In this document: positions 31,459-40,791 of the stretch, piece by piece | How the letters are laid out: each line of letters opens with the position of its first letter | Position numbering within the stretch: the stretch's first letter is position 1 | NCBI GenBank assembly: GCA_964410285.1 | Contig: CAYPFR010000003.1 | Coordinates: forward strand, 124,001-188,000 | DNA length: 64,000 bases | Source: Fretibacter sp964410285 | GTDB lineage: Bacteria > Pseudomonadota > Alphaproteobacteria > Caulobacterales > Maricaulaceae | Reading direction: 5' to 3' | Notes under the pieces: model-generated | The model's database searches: none | The model's input: only the letters and a program-made list of their open reading frames with translations | What the model was told of the DNA's origin: nothing | Position numbers and translations under genes: made by a program

Positions 31459-33838
31459 GCATATCACCTGTTATGTCAGTCAATTTGGAAGGGCGAGGAA
31501 AAGCATTTTCCTCCGCCATCGGCAGGGAGAAGATAATTTCAGCGCCCCTCAACCCATCAATCCGGTCCACGAGAGAGAGATAGCCGCCATGATCTTCGGC
31601 AACCCGCTGCACAATCGCAAGGCCAAGTCCCGTGCCGCTCTCTCGGGTCGTCACATAAGGCTCCAGCAGTCTCTCTTTATCGGGCAAGGGCCACCCTGCG
31701 CCGTTATCAGTTGTATGAATTTGATAATGTGTTTCCGTAGGAATAATCGACAAATCCACGCGCCCCTCATCAACCGCATCAGAGCTCTCCATACGGCGGC
31801 CAATCGCCTCTGCGGCATTTTTTAAAATATTGGTGAGCGCCTGCGCAATTAGCCGAGTATCGCATAGAACATGCACGGCGACGCCCGGACGGCCAAAATT
31901 AAACTTCACATCAGGAAAGGCGACACCTTGTTCAAACACAACATCATCGAGAAGATCGCGAAGGTCTACGCGTTCAAACTCCGGCGCGGGCATACGGGCG
32001 AAGGTCGAAAACTCATCCACCATGCGCTCAAGACTCCCGACTTGCCGAATGATGGTTTGCGTGCAGCTATCAAAAATTTCCGGGTCTTTGAGTTGGTGAA
32101 CGCCCGCATATTTACGCTGAAGGCGCTCGACGGAGAGCTGAATGGGGGTAAGCGGATTTTTGATCTCATGGGCGATACGCCGCGCAACTTCCCGCCAAGC
32201 GGAATGGCGCTGCGCGGCCACGAGGCGCGTGCGATCATCAAAGGTCATAACCCAACCGGTATCCTTGCGCGCACCCAGATAGGCCGAAACCCTTAAATCA
32301 AAATTGCGCATCCCGTTTTTAGTTTCAAAATTGACTTGGCCCTCTGATGTGCTGAGCACGTCTTCGCGGGCCGATTTGAAAGCGTCCGAGAACTCCGGCA
32401 AAATGGTTTCTATCGGCTGCCCCAACAAGTGCTGCTCGTGCATCCCCAGTAGCGAGGTTGCCGAGGCATTGACCAGCGTAATACGGCCTTCCTGTGAGAG
32501 GCCGACGACTCCGGCTCGCACGCCCGAGAGCACCGCTTCGGAGAATTGGCGGCGCTGCTCTGATATATCGTGCTCGCGTATCAAGGCCTCGCGCTGACTG
32601 GAAAGCTGGCGCGTCATCCGGTTAAACGCAGCGCCGAGGTCGCTCATCTCCCCCCAATCACGTTGCACATCAACGCTAACCGAGAGATTTCCATCGCGCA
32701 CCTGTTCGGCAGCCTCGACCAATCGTCCCAAGGGGTCAATAATGCGATTAGCCAGCATAATCCCCAGCCAAATCGCAGCCGTTAGAACAATTAACACCGT
32801 TTCCATAAACGTCAGGCCGAACACTTGTTCGAGACGTTTTTGATCAGCGATATAGCCTTCCAGAGCTTTTTCAGAATTATCAATACCAGAAATTGACGAC
32901 AGGACTTTGGAATCGGACCGCAAATACCGCCCGCCGTAAAGATAAACGCCCTTATAGGCTTCCAGCTCTGTGAGGGAAGCGAGATAATTTATGTCATCGC
33001 GTTGACTAAATGCCATCTCCCCGCTTTTGACCGCTCCAAAGGCAGAGCGTACAGGAATACGCATCTCTGGCGCTTGCCCGCTTTGCGCCCGCATAAGAAC
33101 CATGCCATCACCGGTCATCAGGAAAATTTCGTCAAAGCCGAGACTGAGCCGCTCTACGCCCAGACGCGCACTATTGGTAATTCGGTTGTTAAGCAGCTCA
33201 GGAGAACTATTCAGGCGGCGCTTGAGCGTTCCCACATCGCGAATGAGCGAGCGCCGCTCATCCGCCAGATAGCTTTCAAGAAATTCTCTCGCCTCTTCCA
33301 TATAAATTCGGTTGGCCCCGCCGAAGACATCATTGATATTGCGGCTGATCAGTGAGGTTGAAAACGCACCGACAAGAACGGCGGGGGTTAGGGCCGCAAG
33401 GGAGAAAATCATCACAAAACGCCGATGAAGAAGCGGCGCAGATTGCAAGTTCTTTCCGGGAAATAAAATACGCCACATCTGCCGGCCCACAGTCAATACA
33501 ATGACCGCTATCAATAAAATATTTATCTGCAAAATCGGCAACGCCTGAACCGTGCGCTTGGGGTCATTGGAAAGCGCGAAGAAAATCCCGAGTACAATCA
33601 TTGTCGTCGCAAGCGTAAAAAGGAGGCCCAGCACGGCATTAGAAGCAAAACGGGGCGGGTTTTTCAAACGCTCTAGAGCGGGCGATAAAGCGCTGGTGCG
33701 CTCACCCACACGGGTTTTTTCAAGTCCTGATTTATCCCGCCGCCCGGCGGCTTTTGGGGGGACTGACGGGGAGTATAAGCCGCGAAAACGCCCGCTTACC
33801 CCTTCAGTTTGGTGTCCCGCTTTTGCGCGTTGATCCAT
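31448..33838 (-). CDS. ntrY: Sensor histidine kinase NtrY
   Basis: NtrY is a large membrane sensor kinase. The 796-residue protein begins with a basic, low-complexity region of about 55 residues, then several hydrophobic segments (about residues 60-160) and a long periplasmic domain. A further helix near residue 350 and a HAMP-type linker (DPLGRLVEAAEQVRDGNLSV) follow. A PAS domain comes next, then the HisKA box AHEIKNPLTPIQLSVERLQ and an HATPase domain (EPYVTTRESGTGLGLAIVQR). The ntrX start lies inside its last codons, so the pair is translationally coupled. A 126-base gap with an inverted repeat separates it from ntrC. Confidence 0.95.
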   Translation of the reverse strand: MDQRAKAGHQTEGVSGRFRGLYSPSVPPKAAGRRDKSGLEKTRVGERTSALSPALERLKNPPRFASNAVLGLLFTLATTMIVLGIFFALSNDPKRTVQALPILQINILLIAVIVLTVGRQMWRILFPGKNLQSAPLLHRRFVMIFSLAALTPAVLVGAFSTSLISRNINDVFGGANRIYMEEAREFLESYLADERRSLIRDVGTLKRRLNSSPELLNNRITNSARLGVERLSLGFDEIFLMTGDGMVLMRAQSGQAPEMRIPVRSAFGAVKSGEMAFSQRDDINYLASLTELEAYKGVYLYGGRYLRSDSKVLSSISGIDNSEKALEGYIADQKRLEQVFGLTFMETVLIVLTAAIWLGIMLANRIIDPLGRLVEAAEQVRDGNLSVSVDVQRDWGEMSDLGAAFNRMTRQLSSQREALIREHDISEQRRQFSEAVLSGVRAGVVGLSQEGRITLVNASATSLLGMHEQHLLGQPIETILPEFSDAFKSAREDVLSTSEGQVNFETKNGMRNFDLRVSAYLGARKDTGWVMTFDDRTRLVAAQRHSAWREVARRIAHEIKNPLTPIQLSVERLQRKYAGVHQLKDPEIFDSCTQTIIRQVGSLERMVDEFSTFARMPAPEFERVDLRDLLDDVVFEQGVAFPDVKFNFGRPGVAVHVLCDTRLIAQALTNILKNAAEAIGRRMESSDAVDEGRVDLSIIPTETHYQIHTTDNGAGWPLPDKERLLEPYVTTRESGTGLGLAIVQRVAEDHGGYLSLVDRIDGLRGAEIIFSLPMAEENAFPRPSKLTDITGDMHEI

Positions 33839-33894
33839 TGGCGTCCGTAACTAAAGCGCGAGTCTCCGCGCGGCCTGTTACGCTTTTACGACAC

Positions 33895-33916
33895 ACTGTT
33901 GCAAATAATCAACAGT
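33895..33916. promoter_or_regulatory. Inverted repeat in front of ntrYX
   Basis: ACTGTTG (33895-33901) and CAACAGT (33910-33916) are perfect inverted arms around CAAATAAT in the 126-base gap between ntrC and ntrY. No T-tract follows on the minus strand, so it is not a canonical terminator for ntrC. Its position suggests an operator controlling ntrYX. It does not match the classical NtrC site, and the binding protein is unknown. Confidence 0.35.
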
Positions 33917-33964
33917 AAGCTGAAAGATGGCGACGTTTTAATACATTGGAATACGAGAGTGTCG

Positions 33965-35281
33965 CTATTCAATCTGAAGAGTTTTCAGCCGCGTTCGCAA
34001 AGTATTGCGGTGGATACCAAGTTTATCTGCCGCTTTCGCGCGGTTGCCGCCCGTCAATCGCAAAGCTTCGATGATTAGCGGACGTTCAACCCAGCCAAGG
34101 GCCGCTTGATAATGACTTTCCTCGCTCTCGCTTGGAACGGGCATGTTCAAGCGCTGGCGGCAAGCCTCTTCCAAAAGCTTGCTAAGCTGCATACTGTCTT
34201 CATTAGAGGCATTGGAGGCAATATCTTTAGAGAATTCTTGCAATACCATATCTGCCGTGATCACATCATCCGAGTATAGCACTGACAGGCGGCGGACGAG
34301 GTTTTCCAGCTCTCGGACATTCCCATCCCAGCTATGGCGGTGCAAAATATCCAGAGCTTCGCTTTCAAAACGACGGTTTTGGCCTGCGGAGGTCTGCGAC
34401 AAAAAGCTCTCGGCGAGTTCATATGTATCCCGGCCTCGAGCGTCCAAATCCGGTATCCGAATTTCAGCCACGTTAATCCGGTAGAGCAGGTCGTCCCTGA
34501 ATTTCCCGGCACTGGCAAGGCGGCGCAAATCTTTGCGGGTTGCCGAAAGCACACGCGGGCGGCGGGAGACTGGGATTGACTCGGCCTCGGTTAGCACAGC
34601 CAAAAGACCTTCTTGCTGGGCGGGAGAAAGCTCCGCCACCTCATCAATATAAATGTCTCCACCATTGACTTTTTGCAGGGTCAATGAGGTATTTGAAAAG
34701 TCGGTATTTCGTAAAAATGGGCGCTCGCGCCGCGGCCCGCCGTCATGGAGTAGCCGCGCGACCAAATCCTTTCCTGTTCCCACAGACCCGTTTATCAGCA
34801 CAGGCAAATCACCCGAAGCAAAGCGCGAAACCGCCCGGTAAACCGGCTGCATAGCAGGGCTACGGCCAATCATTGGCAATTTTCCCAGCTCGGCACTGAC
34901 CCGCGACTTGCGCGGGTTCACGCTTTGGCCCGCGCGGGCAACAGCATTTGTCACATCATCAAGATCAAAAGGCTTTGGGATATATTCAAAGACTTTATGG
35001 GAGCCCGATTTTAGCGCCGTGTTGACAGTATTATTTGCGCTGATAACAATGACAGGCGTTTGCGGGCGGGCCTCGGAAATTTCGGGTAGGCGCTCGAAAA
35101 CTTCACGCCCTGACATCATTACATCAGTCAGAATGATATCGCCGTGGCCCGCTATCGCCCAGCGCACCAATGTCTCTGCATTGTCTGTCGCCTTGACCGC
35201 ATGCCCCGCGCGGGTCAGAGCTTTGGAGAGAACAAGACGTACGCTGTCGTCATCATCGGCAAGAAGGATTTCATATTTCAT
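33965..35281 (-). CDS. ntrC: Nitrogen regulator NtrC lacking the GAFTGA region
   Basis: NtrC is the response regulator of nitrogen assimilation, paired with NtrB. The 438-residue product has a receiver with Asp53 (ILTDVMMSG), an AAA+ domain with Walker A GSVGTGKD (165-172) and Walker B GGDIYIDEV (208-216), and a C-terminal Fis-type HTH (NRAKAADKLGIHRNTLRTR). Between the two Walker motifs only about 36 residues remain, and the ESELFGxxKGAFTGA segment that contacts sigma54 is gone. The domain is therefore probably unable to remodel sigma54 holoenzyme. R. capsulatus NtrC is a known case that also lacks GAFTGA and works with sigma70. It abuts ntrB with no gap. Confidence 0.93.
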   Translation of the reverse strand: MKYEILLADDDDSVRLVLSKALTRAGHAVKATDNAETLVRWAIAGHGDIILTDVMMSGREVFERLPEISEARPQTPVIVISANNTVNTALKSGSHKVFEYIPKPFDLDDVTNAVARAGQSVNPRKSRVSAELGKLPMIGRSPAMQPVYRAVSRFASGDLPVLINGSVGTGKDLVARLLHDGGPRRERPFLRNTDFSNTSLTLQKVNGGDIYIDEVAELSPAQQEGLLAVLTEAESIPVSRRPRVLSATRKDLRRLASAGKFRDDLLYRINVAEIRIPDLDARGRDTYELAESFLSQTSAGQNRRFESEALDILHRHSWDGNVRELENLVRRLSVLYSDDVITADMVLQEFSKDIASNASNEDSMQLSKLLEEACRQRLNMPVPSESEESHYQAALGWVERPLIIEALRLTGGNRAKAADKLGIHRNTLRTRLKTLQIE

Positions 35282-36364
35282 CTAATTTGCGCCTTCATCT
35301 ATGCGGGCCCCTGAGGTCACGGGCAAGAGGATTGAGAACACGGTTTTACCGGGCCGCGAGCGTAGCTCGACTAGCCCGCCGTGCGCGGCTGCCACTTTGG
35401 CGACTAAGGCAAGGCCAAGCCCCTGCCCTGAAGGTTTATTTGTCACAAAGGGCTGAAAGATTTGGTCACGAATAGCTGGCGCAACCCCGGGGCCGTCATC
35501 ACTAATACGGATTTCAATCGGAAGCCCTTGCCCTTTGTGGGTACCCGTGGACGGCCGCCTTACCCCAGAGCGAAATGTCGTCTCGAGCTTTATCTCGCCG
35601 GACTGCTGCCCGGATTCAATCGCCTCGCTGGCATTTTTAATCACATTGAGCACTGCCTGCATCAAAGTATCCCGGTCCCCCCAAACATCCGGCAAGGACG
35701 GGTCGTAAATTTCGGTAAAGACGATCTTTGAATTGGCAGAGGATTTCACGAGCTGCCGGGCGTCGCGCAGAACTTCGTGAATGTTGACAAGTCCGTCATT
35801 TTCGGGATTTCGGTCTCCCAAGGTTTCCATGCGGCTTGTCAGGCGGCGAATACGTTCAGTCTCCGACCCAATCAGTTTAATTAGGGCCAGCCCCTCTTCG
35901 GAGCTCACATCATCGCGCAAAAGCTGGGCCGCGCCGTGAATACCCGCGAGCGGATTTTTAATCTCATGGGCGAGCATTCGTCCCATTGCCGAAACAGCAA
36001 GCCCATTAGACCCGCTATCATTTGGCTGAGCCGCCAGAAGAGACACCAGCATAGCTATCCGGCCTTGTGTTGGAAAAATGGTCAGGTGACAGCGCACATC
36101 GGCTCTATCTTTCCCGCTTAGGATAAAGCCGCGCATGGACACCGCAGTTTCCTGTGACATGCAACGCGCGGCGGCGGCCTGCACGGCCTCTAGCGTTCTA
36201 AAAATAGAGGTCAAAGACAGGCCCATAAGCGAACGCGCCGATTGTCCCAGCCATTCTTCGGCGCTGGTATTTACCCAGCGTATATCAAGATCGCTACTGC
36301 CAAAGATAAGAACAGGCGCTGGCAAGTCTTCCGCAAGGCTATCTGGGATGAAATCACCAATCAT
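35282..36364 (-). CDS. ntrB: Nitrogen regulation sensor kinase NtrB
   Basis: NtrB is the cytosolic kinase/phosphatase that responds to PII proteins and phosphorylates NtrC. The 360-residue product has an N-terminal PAS domain (about 15-115, with SDLDIRWVNTSAEEWLG), the HisKA phosphoacceptor block LAHEIKNPLAGIHGAAQLL, and the HATPase G-boxes DGPGVAPAI and GQGLGLALVAKVAAAHGG. No membrane segment is present. Its start overlaps the dusB stop codon as ATGA, and ntrC follows immediately, giving the usual dusB-ntrB-ntrC operon. Confidence 0.95.
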   Translation of the reverse strand: MIGDFIPDSLAEDLPAPVLIFGSSDLDIRWVNTSAEEWLGQSARSLMGLSLTSIFRTLEAVQAAAARCMSQETAVSMRGFILSGKDRADVRCHLTIFPTQGRIAMLVSLLAAQPNDSGSNGLAVSAMGRMLAHEIKNPLAGIHGAAQLLRDDVSSEEGLALIKLIGSETERIRRLTSRMETLGDRNPENDGLVNIHEVLRDARQLVKSSANSKIVFTEIYDPSLPDVWGDRDTLMQAVLNVIKNASEAIESGQQSGEIKLETTFRSGVRRPSTGTHKGQGLPIEIRISDDGPGVAPAIRDQIFQPFVTNKPSGQGLGLALVAKVAAAHGGLVELRSRPGKTVFSILLPVTSGARIDEGAN

Positions 36365-37383
36365 GCCGCGCGCTCCAGCCGAGAGATTAAGGCCTGCGGG
36401 CGCAAATACAGATCGCGTAGCGCTCCCGTTACCTCGGACGTGTCTTCCGTGCGGCAGAGGCGCGCGCGCAGCAAGGCCTTATCAGACTCTGATATATCCG
36501 GCGCGTGATCAATATACCCCGCCACATGTTTGCGTGCGACGCGCAGCCCTTTGCGCTGCGGGTAAAAATCGAGCGTATATTGGTAATGCGTGCTGGCAAC
36601 GCGGGCCATTTCCGCAGCCGATAGCGGGGCCGGCTTGGGGCGCTCATCTACCGCGCTGATAATGTCGCGCAGCGCCCAAGGCCGCCCGACAAGTCCGCGC
36701 CCGACCATAACCCCCGCCGCGCCGGATTCCTCTAGCGCCCGAAGCGCATCTTGCGGCGTGTGAATATCGCCGTTCACAAAAACGGGCACATCCACAGCCG
36801 ACACCGTATCACCCACGGCGCGCCAATCCGCCTCGCCTTCATAAAACTGACAGCGCGTGCGGCCATGCACCGTTAGCATACAGACCCCGAGGGCCTGCGC
36901 CTTTTGTCCAATTTCCGGCGCATTGAGACGACTATCATCCCAGCCAAGACGCATTTTCAAGGTCACGGGTTTAAGTGTGCCTTCCAAGACCCCTTCAATG
37001 ATTTCCATCGCCAGCTCTGGTTCGCGCATCAGCGCAGAGCCAGATTGCCCGCCGACAACCTTACGCGCAGGGCAGCCCATATTAATGTCCACAATATCAG
37101 CACCAGCCGCTTCTGCATGGCGCGCCCCTTCGCGCATCCAATATGGGTCGCGCCCAACAAGCTGGATGACCAAAGGATATATTTGCCCCGCGCCCGCAGA
37201 GCGCTCTGCGCCCTCGCCTGTACCTTTGGAAAAGCCCTCGCTGGCGACCATTTCACTAACAACGAGGCCTGGTTGAAAGTCTTGTAAAACACGGCGAAAG
37301 GGCAAGTCCGTTACGCCAGACATCGGGGCAACCAAAACCCGCGAGGCCAATCTGTGCTTGCCGATGTCGAGCGAAAGGTTCAT
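36361..37383 (-). CDS. dusB: tRNA-dihydrouridine synthase DusB
   Basis: DusB reduces specific uridines to dihydrouridine in tRNA using FMN. Starting at MNLSLDIGKHRLASRV (37383) the product has 340 residues. Visible family features are LVAPMSGVTDLPFRR (FMN and substrate entry), DINMGCPARKVVGGQSGSAL with the catalytic Cys, KMRLGWDD, TVHGRTRCQFY and MVGRGLVGRPWAL. An extended frame of 11 more residues exists but begins in the divergent ispDF region. It is the first gene of the dusB-ntrBC operon, an association conserved across proteobacteria. Confidence 0.95.
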   Translation of the reverse strand: MNLSLDIGKHRLASRVLVAPMSGVTDLPFRRVLQDFQPGLVVSEMVASEGFSKGTGEGAERSAGAGQIYPLVIQLVGRDPYWMREGARHAEAAGADIVDINMGCPARKVVGGQSGSALMREPELAMEIIEGVLEGTLKPVTLKMRLGWDDSRLNAPEIGQKAQALGVCMLTVHGRTRCQFYEGEADWRAVGDTVSAVDVPVFVNGDIHTPQDALRALEESGAAGVMVGRGLVGRPWALRDIISAVDERPKPAPLSAAEMARVASTHYQYTLDFYPQRKGLRVARKHVAGYIDHAPDISESDKALLRARLCRTEDTSEVTGALRDLYLRPQALISRLERAA

Positions 37384-37445
37384 GTTTGCGGCATAGGCGC
37401 TTTTGGCGCTGCGCACAATATTTCAGCAGCTTCAGGAGCGCTAAA

Positions 37446-38600
37446 TTGCCAAAGATTGCACAAATTTTAGTCGCTGCCGGCAAAGGTGCACGCGCACAGG
37501 GCGATATTCCCAAGCAGTACAGAAAAATCGGCGACAAAACCGTGCTGGAAACCACGCTAGCGGCCACTCTCGCGAGCGGCCTTATCGAGCAGACTATTGT
37601 TGTTATCGCCAAAGGGGACGAACGCGCCGACAAGTTTTTGGCGAATTTTCCTGTCAGCTTTGCGCAGGGCGGGGACAGTCGAACGGCATCGGTGAAAGCC
37701 GGACTGACCGCCCTTGCGGGCAGCAAGCCTGATTATGTCCTGATCCATGATGCAGCGCGGCCCTTTGTGTCTGCGCAGCTTATTGAAAGTTTGGTTGAGG
37801 CCCTCACCCGCGCCGATGCGGCTGTCCCCTTACTACCGCTTGTTGATGCGGTCAAAGTGTTTGACGGCGAAATTGGTGAGGATATTGACCGCGCGGGCCT
37901 TCGCGCCGTGCAAACCCCGCAGGCCTTTCATTATGCGAAGATTAAAGCGGTTTTTGAAGCGCTGGGGGCGGATGACAGCTATTCCGATGATATTGCTGCC
38001 GCGCGCCATGCTGGACTAAGCATTACCAGCGTTGACGGGCAGGCTTCAAACTATAAGCTTACCTATCCCGAAGATTTTGCCCGCGCGGAGAGAGACCTTA
38101 TGCGCCCTTCATATTACACCGCAGCCGGCAGCGGATTTGATGTCCATCGTTTTGCTAAAGGCGATATTTTATGGCTTTGCGGCGTACCCATAGAATGCGG
38201 CTTTACATTGCTTGGTCATTCAGACGCCGATGCGGGGCTGCATGCCCTGACAGATGCAATTTTAGGCGCGATATGTTTTGGTGATATTGGCGATCATTTC
38301 CCGCCGTCCGACCCAAAGTGGAAAGGCGCAAGCTCTGATAAATTCCTTCTCTTTGCTGCCGAGCAAGTCACGCAGCGGGGCGGACGCATAGAGCATGTCG
38401 ATGTCACATTAATTTGCGAGAAACCCAAAATAAAGCCCCACCGTGAAGCCATGCGAGCGCGGCTCGCAGACCTGTTAAACTTGCCCCTTAATCGCGTAAG
38501 CGTAAAAGCGACGACAACTGAAAAACTTGGCTTTACGGGGCGCGGCGAAGGCCTCGCGGCGCAGGCCAGTGCAACGGTGAGCCTGCCCCATGACGCCTAA
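37446..38600 (+). CDS. ispDF: Bifunctional IspD/IspF isoprenoid enzyme
   Basis: IspDF fuses two methylerythritol phosphate pathway enzymes: 4-diphosphocytidyl-methylerythritol synthase and methylerythritol cyclodiphosphate synthase. A TTG start at 37446 is chosen for the AGGAG seven bases upstream, giving 384 residues. The IspD half starts PKIAQILVAAGKGARAQGDIPKQY and includes VLIHDAARPFV. The IspF half begins near residue 225 with GSGFDVHRFAKGD and ends with TTEKLGFTGRGEGLAAQA; its metal-binding Asp and His lie in DVH. It supplies precursors for carotenoids and quinones. Divergent from dusB and overlapping cinA by 11 bases. Confidence 0.96.
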   Translation: MPKIAQILVAAGKGARAQGDIPKQYRKIGDKTVLETTLAATLASGLIEQTIVVIAKGDERADKFLANFPVSFAQGGDSRTASVKAGLTALAGSKPDYVLIHDAARPFVSAQLIESLVEALTRADAAVPLLPLVDAVKVFDGEIGEDIDRAGLRAVQTPQAFHYAKIKAVFEALGADDSYSDDIAAARHAGLSITSVDGQASNYKLTYPEDFARAERDLMRPSYYTAAGSGFDVHRFAKGDILWLCGVPIECGFTLLGHSDADAGLHALTDAILGAICFGDIGDHFPPSDPKWKGASSDKFLLFAAEQVTQRGGRIEHVDVTLICEKPKIKPHREAMRARLADLLNLPLNRVSVKATTTEKLGFTGRGEGLAAQASATVSLPHDA

Positions 38601-39153
38601 TTCAAAACCAGACCCATTAAAAAAGCCAGATCCCAAAGAAATGCTGGCCAAAATAATTGCCCTTTCCGCGCAGGTAACCAAACTTGGGATTGAAACGTCG
38701 TTGAGCGTTGCTACGGCGGAGAGCTGTACGGGCGGGCTTATCGGCGCGGCGATCACGGCTATGCCCGGTTCAAGCGCTGTGTTTAAAGGCGGGATTATTG
38801 CCTATGCTAATGAAGTGAAAACCGCCCAGCTTGGCGTAACCGATGAAATCTTAAAGACGCACGGCGCGGTGAGCGAGCAAACCGCCCTCGCTATGGCCAG
38901 CGGGGCGCGCAAGCAGCTGGGTACTGATATTGCGATCTCAGTGACGGGCATCGCGGGCCCCGGCGGCGGGTCTTTGGATAAACCCGTGGGCACGGTTTGG
39001 ATGGGCTGCGCGGTTTTAGAACCCTGCGGCGACGTTGCGGTAAGTGCTGAGTTATACGAATTTATGGGCCTGAGCCGTAATAAAGTACGAGATGCGGCCT
39101 GCTTGGCGGCTCTTGAAAATATTCTAGGCTGTATGCGGGCCCGCGCGTCTTAG
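38590..39153 (+). CDS. CinA-family nicotinamide-nucleotide amidohydrolase (PncC type)
   Basis: A 187-residue protein consisting of the CinA C-terminal domain only. It contains SVATAESCTGGLIGAAITAM with the catalytic Ser and Lys region, then GGIIAYANEVK and SVTGIAGPGGGSLDKPVGTVW. PncC-type enzymes deamidate nicotinamide mononucleotide to nicotinic acid mononucleotide in pyridine nucleotide recycling. It overlaps the end of ispDF by 11 bases and is convergent with the COQ10-like gene, six bases away. The order ispDF-cinA is conserved in alphaproteobacteria. Confidence 0.92.
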   Translation: MTPNSKPDPLKKPDPKEMLAKIIALSAQVTKLGIETSLSVATAESCTGGLIGAAITAMPGSSAVFKGGIIAYANEVKTAQLGVTDEILKTHGAVSEQTALAMASGARKQLGTDIAISVTGIAGPGGGSLDKPVGTVWMGCAVLEPCGDVAVSAELYEFMGLSRNKVRDAACLAALENILGCMRARAS

Positions 39154-39159
39154 GCCTGC

Positions 39160-39687
39160 CTAAACCGTCAGAGGTTTGGAAAGTCCGAGCCGCGCCATTT
39201 CGTCAGCAAGATCAATCGACGGCTCGCCCACAACTTCGCACGTCTCTGCAGCGTAATCCAAAAACAGCCCCATGATTTTATCCGCGACTTTGGGAAATTT
39301 CTCGCGGGCCAAAATTTCCAGCGGATAGGCTTTAAGCCTGACATCAACTTCAAAATCTACAAGGGTGGAGCCGTCAGAAAGCTCAAAAAAACTCCAATCA
39401 TTGCGAAGTGACTTTACTGCGCCGCCCTTGCCTGCCTTGGCAACATGGATACGGCGGCTGTCGTGATGGACATCCACAACAGAGCGAAATGTCTCCGACA
39501 GAAATTTATAAGAGATCACAGCCGTCGCTTCAAATTGCTCATGGTGCGCGGAAATCTTTTTATGCTGGGTCACGCGCAGCGCTGAGAAGAGCGAAATAAA
39601 CCGCGTATAATTTTCAACATCCGCAACAAGGGCCATAATATCCTCAGGGCGATGACGCACACGCTTTAAGAGGGATGTCGCAGGCAT
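39160..39687 (-). CDS. COQ10/RatA-like START-domain protein
   Basis: A 175-residue START-fold protein of the COQ10/RatA group. The N-terminal feature is MALVADVENYTRFISLFSALRV, with the strand block NDWSFFELSDGSTLVDFEVDV later. Family members bind ubiquinone or its precursors (Coq10), or in E. coli act on ribosomes (RatA). Immediately downstream of lipA, as in many alphaproteobacteria, a role in quinone handling is the usual annotation, but the biochemical role is not shown by the sequence. Its start follows the lipA stop with no gap. Confidence 0.85.
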   Translation of the reverse strand: MPATSLLKRVRHRPEDIMALVADVENYTRFISLFSALRVTQHKKISAHHEQFEATAVISYKFLSETFRSVVDVHHDSRRIHVAKAGKGGAVKSLRNDWSFFELSDGSTLVDFEVDVRLKAYPLEILAREKFPKVADKIMGLFLDYAAETCEVVGEPSIDLADEMARLGLSKPLTV

Positions 39688-40647
39688 TTAACGGCTAAGC
39701 TGAGCGCGGCGAGCAGATTGCAATTTCAAAAAATCACTATCAGCATGATAAGAAGAGCGCGTGAGCGGCGTAGCTGAGACTAGCAAAAACCCTTTGGCCT
39801 TTGCGATTGTCTCATAGGCTTTGAACTCTTGCGGGGTGACGAAACGATCAATCGCGGCATGTTTGCGCGTGGGCTGTAGATATTGACCAATAGTGAGGAA
39901 ATCTATGCCGGCGGAACGCATATCATCCATGACCTGCATGACTTCTTCTTTGGTTTCGCCAAGTCCGACCATGAGGCCGGATTTCGTAAATTGACTCGGG
40001 TCGCGTTCTTTGACTTGCTCCAGCAGACGCAAGGAATGGTAATAGCGCGCCCCCGGGCGAATTTTTAGATAAAGGCGCGGCACAGTTTCAAGATTGTGGT
40101 TAAATACATCCGGCCGTGCATCAATCACCGTATCGATAGCGCCCGATTTGCGCAGGAAGTCCGGCGTCAAAATTTCAATCGTTGTTTTGGGCGACGCCGC
40201 GCGAATAGCGTTGATTACATCGACAAAGTGCTGCGCGCCGCCATCGTCCAAATCATCGCGGTCCACAGAGGTAATCACAACATGCTGGAGCTTCATTTCC
40301 CTCACAGCTTCCGCAATTTTTGTCGGCTCATCTGCATCAACAGCGGACGGCATACCTGTTGTGATATTACAAAAGGCGCAAGCTCGAGTGCAGACCTCGC
40401 CCAGAATCATAAATGTCGCGTGAGATTTTTCCCAGCACTCCCCGATATTCGGGCAAGCTGCCTCCTCGCAGACCGTGACAAGGCCCTTGTCTTTGACGAT
40501 TTTTCGTGTCTTGGCATAACCTTTGGACGTTGGCGCCTTTACGCGTATCCATTTTGGTTTACGCAGAACGTCGCTATCCGGGTTTTTGGCCTTTTCTGGA
40601 TGGCGCGGTCTTAGCGCCAAGGCGCGCTTGTCAATTAATACAGTCAT
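39688..40647 (-). CDS. lipA: Lipoyl synthase
   Basis: LipA is a radical SAM enzyme that inserts two sulfurs into octanoyl groups on lipoyl domains. The 319-residue product has the auxiliary cluster cysteines Cys60, Cys65 and Cys71 in VCEEAACPNIGEC and the radical SAM cluster Cys86, Cys90 and Cys93 in CTRACAFC. The C-terminal LTRSSYHAD carries the conserved RSSYHA motif. Its products are needed by the pyruvate dehydrogenase subunits encoded just upstream, which makes the neighbourhood functionally coherent. The COQ10-like gene follows directly. Confidence 0.97.
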   Translation of the reverse strand: MTVLIDKRALALRPRHPEKAKNPDSDVLRKPKWIRVKAPTSKGYAKTRKIVKDKGLVTVCEEAACPNIGECWEKSHATFMILGEVCTRACAFCNITTGMPSAVDADEPTKIAEAVREMKLQHVVITSVDRDDLDDGGAQHFVDVINAIRAASPKTTIEILTPDFLRKSGAIDTVIDARPDVFNHNLETVPRLYLKIRPGARYYHSLRLLEQVKERDPSQFTKSGLMVGLGETKEEVMQVMDDMRSAGIDFLTIGQYLQPTRKHAAIDRFVTPQEFKAYETIAKAKGFLLVSATPLTRSSYHADSDFLKLQSARRAQLSR

Positions 40648-40791
40648 CAGGCCTAAATGGGCCTTTTACGCCTGTAAAACAAGAGCTTTAGAGCGCTAGA
40701 TCAAGGCAAAACTTAAATGGCTGGAAAAAATAGGCTCGGAATTTGCATATATTTAACCCAGACCTGCCATTGTGCGAAAATGAGATACAGT

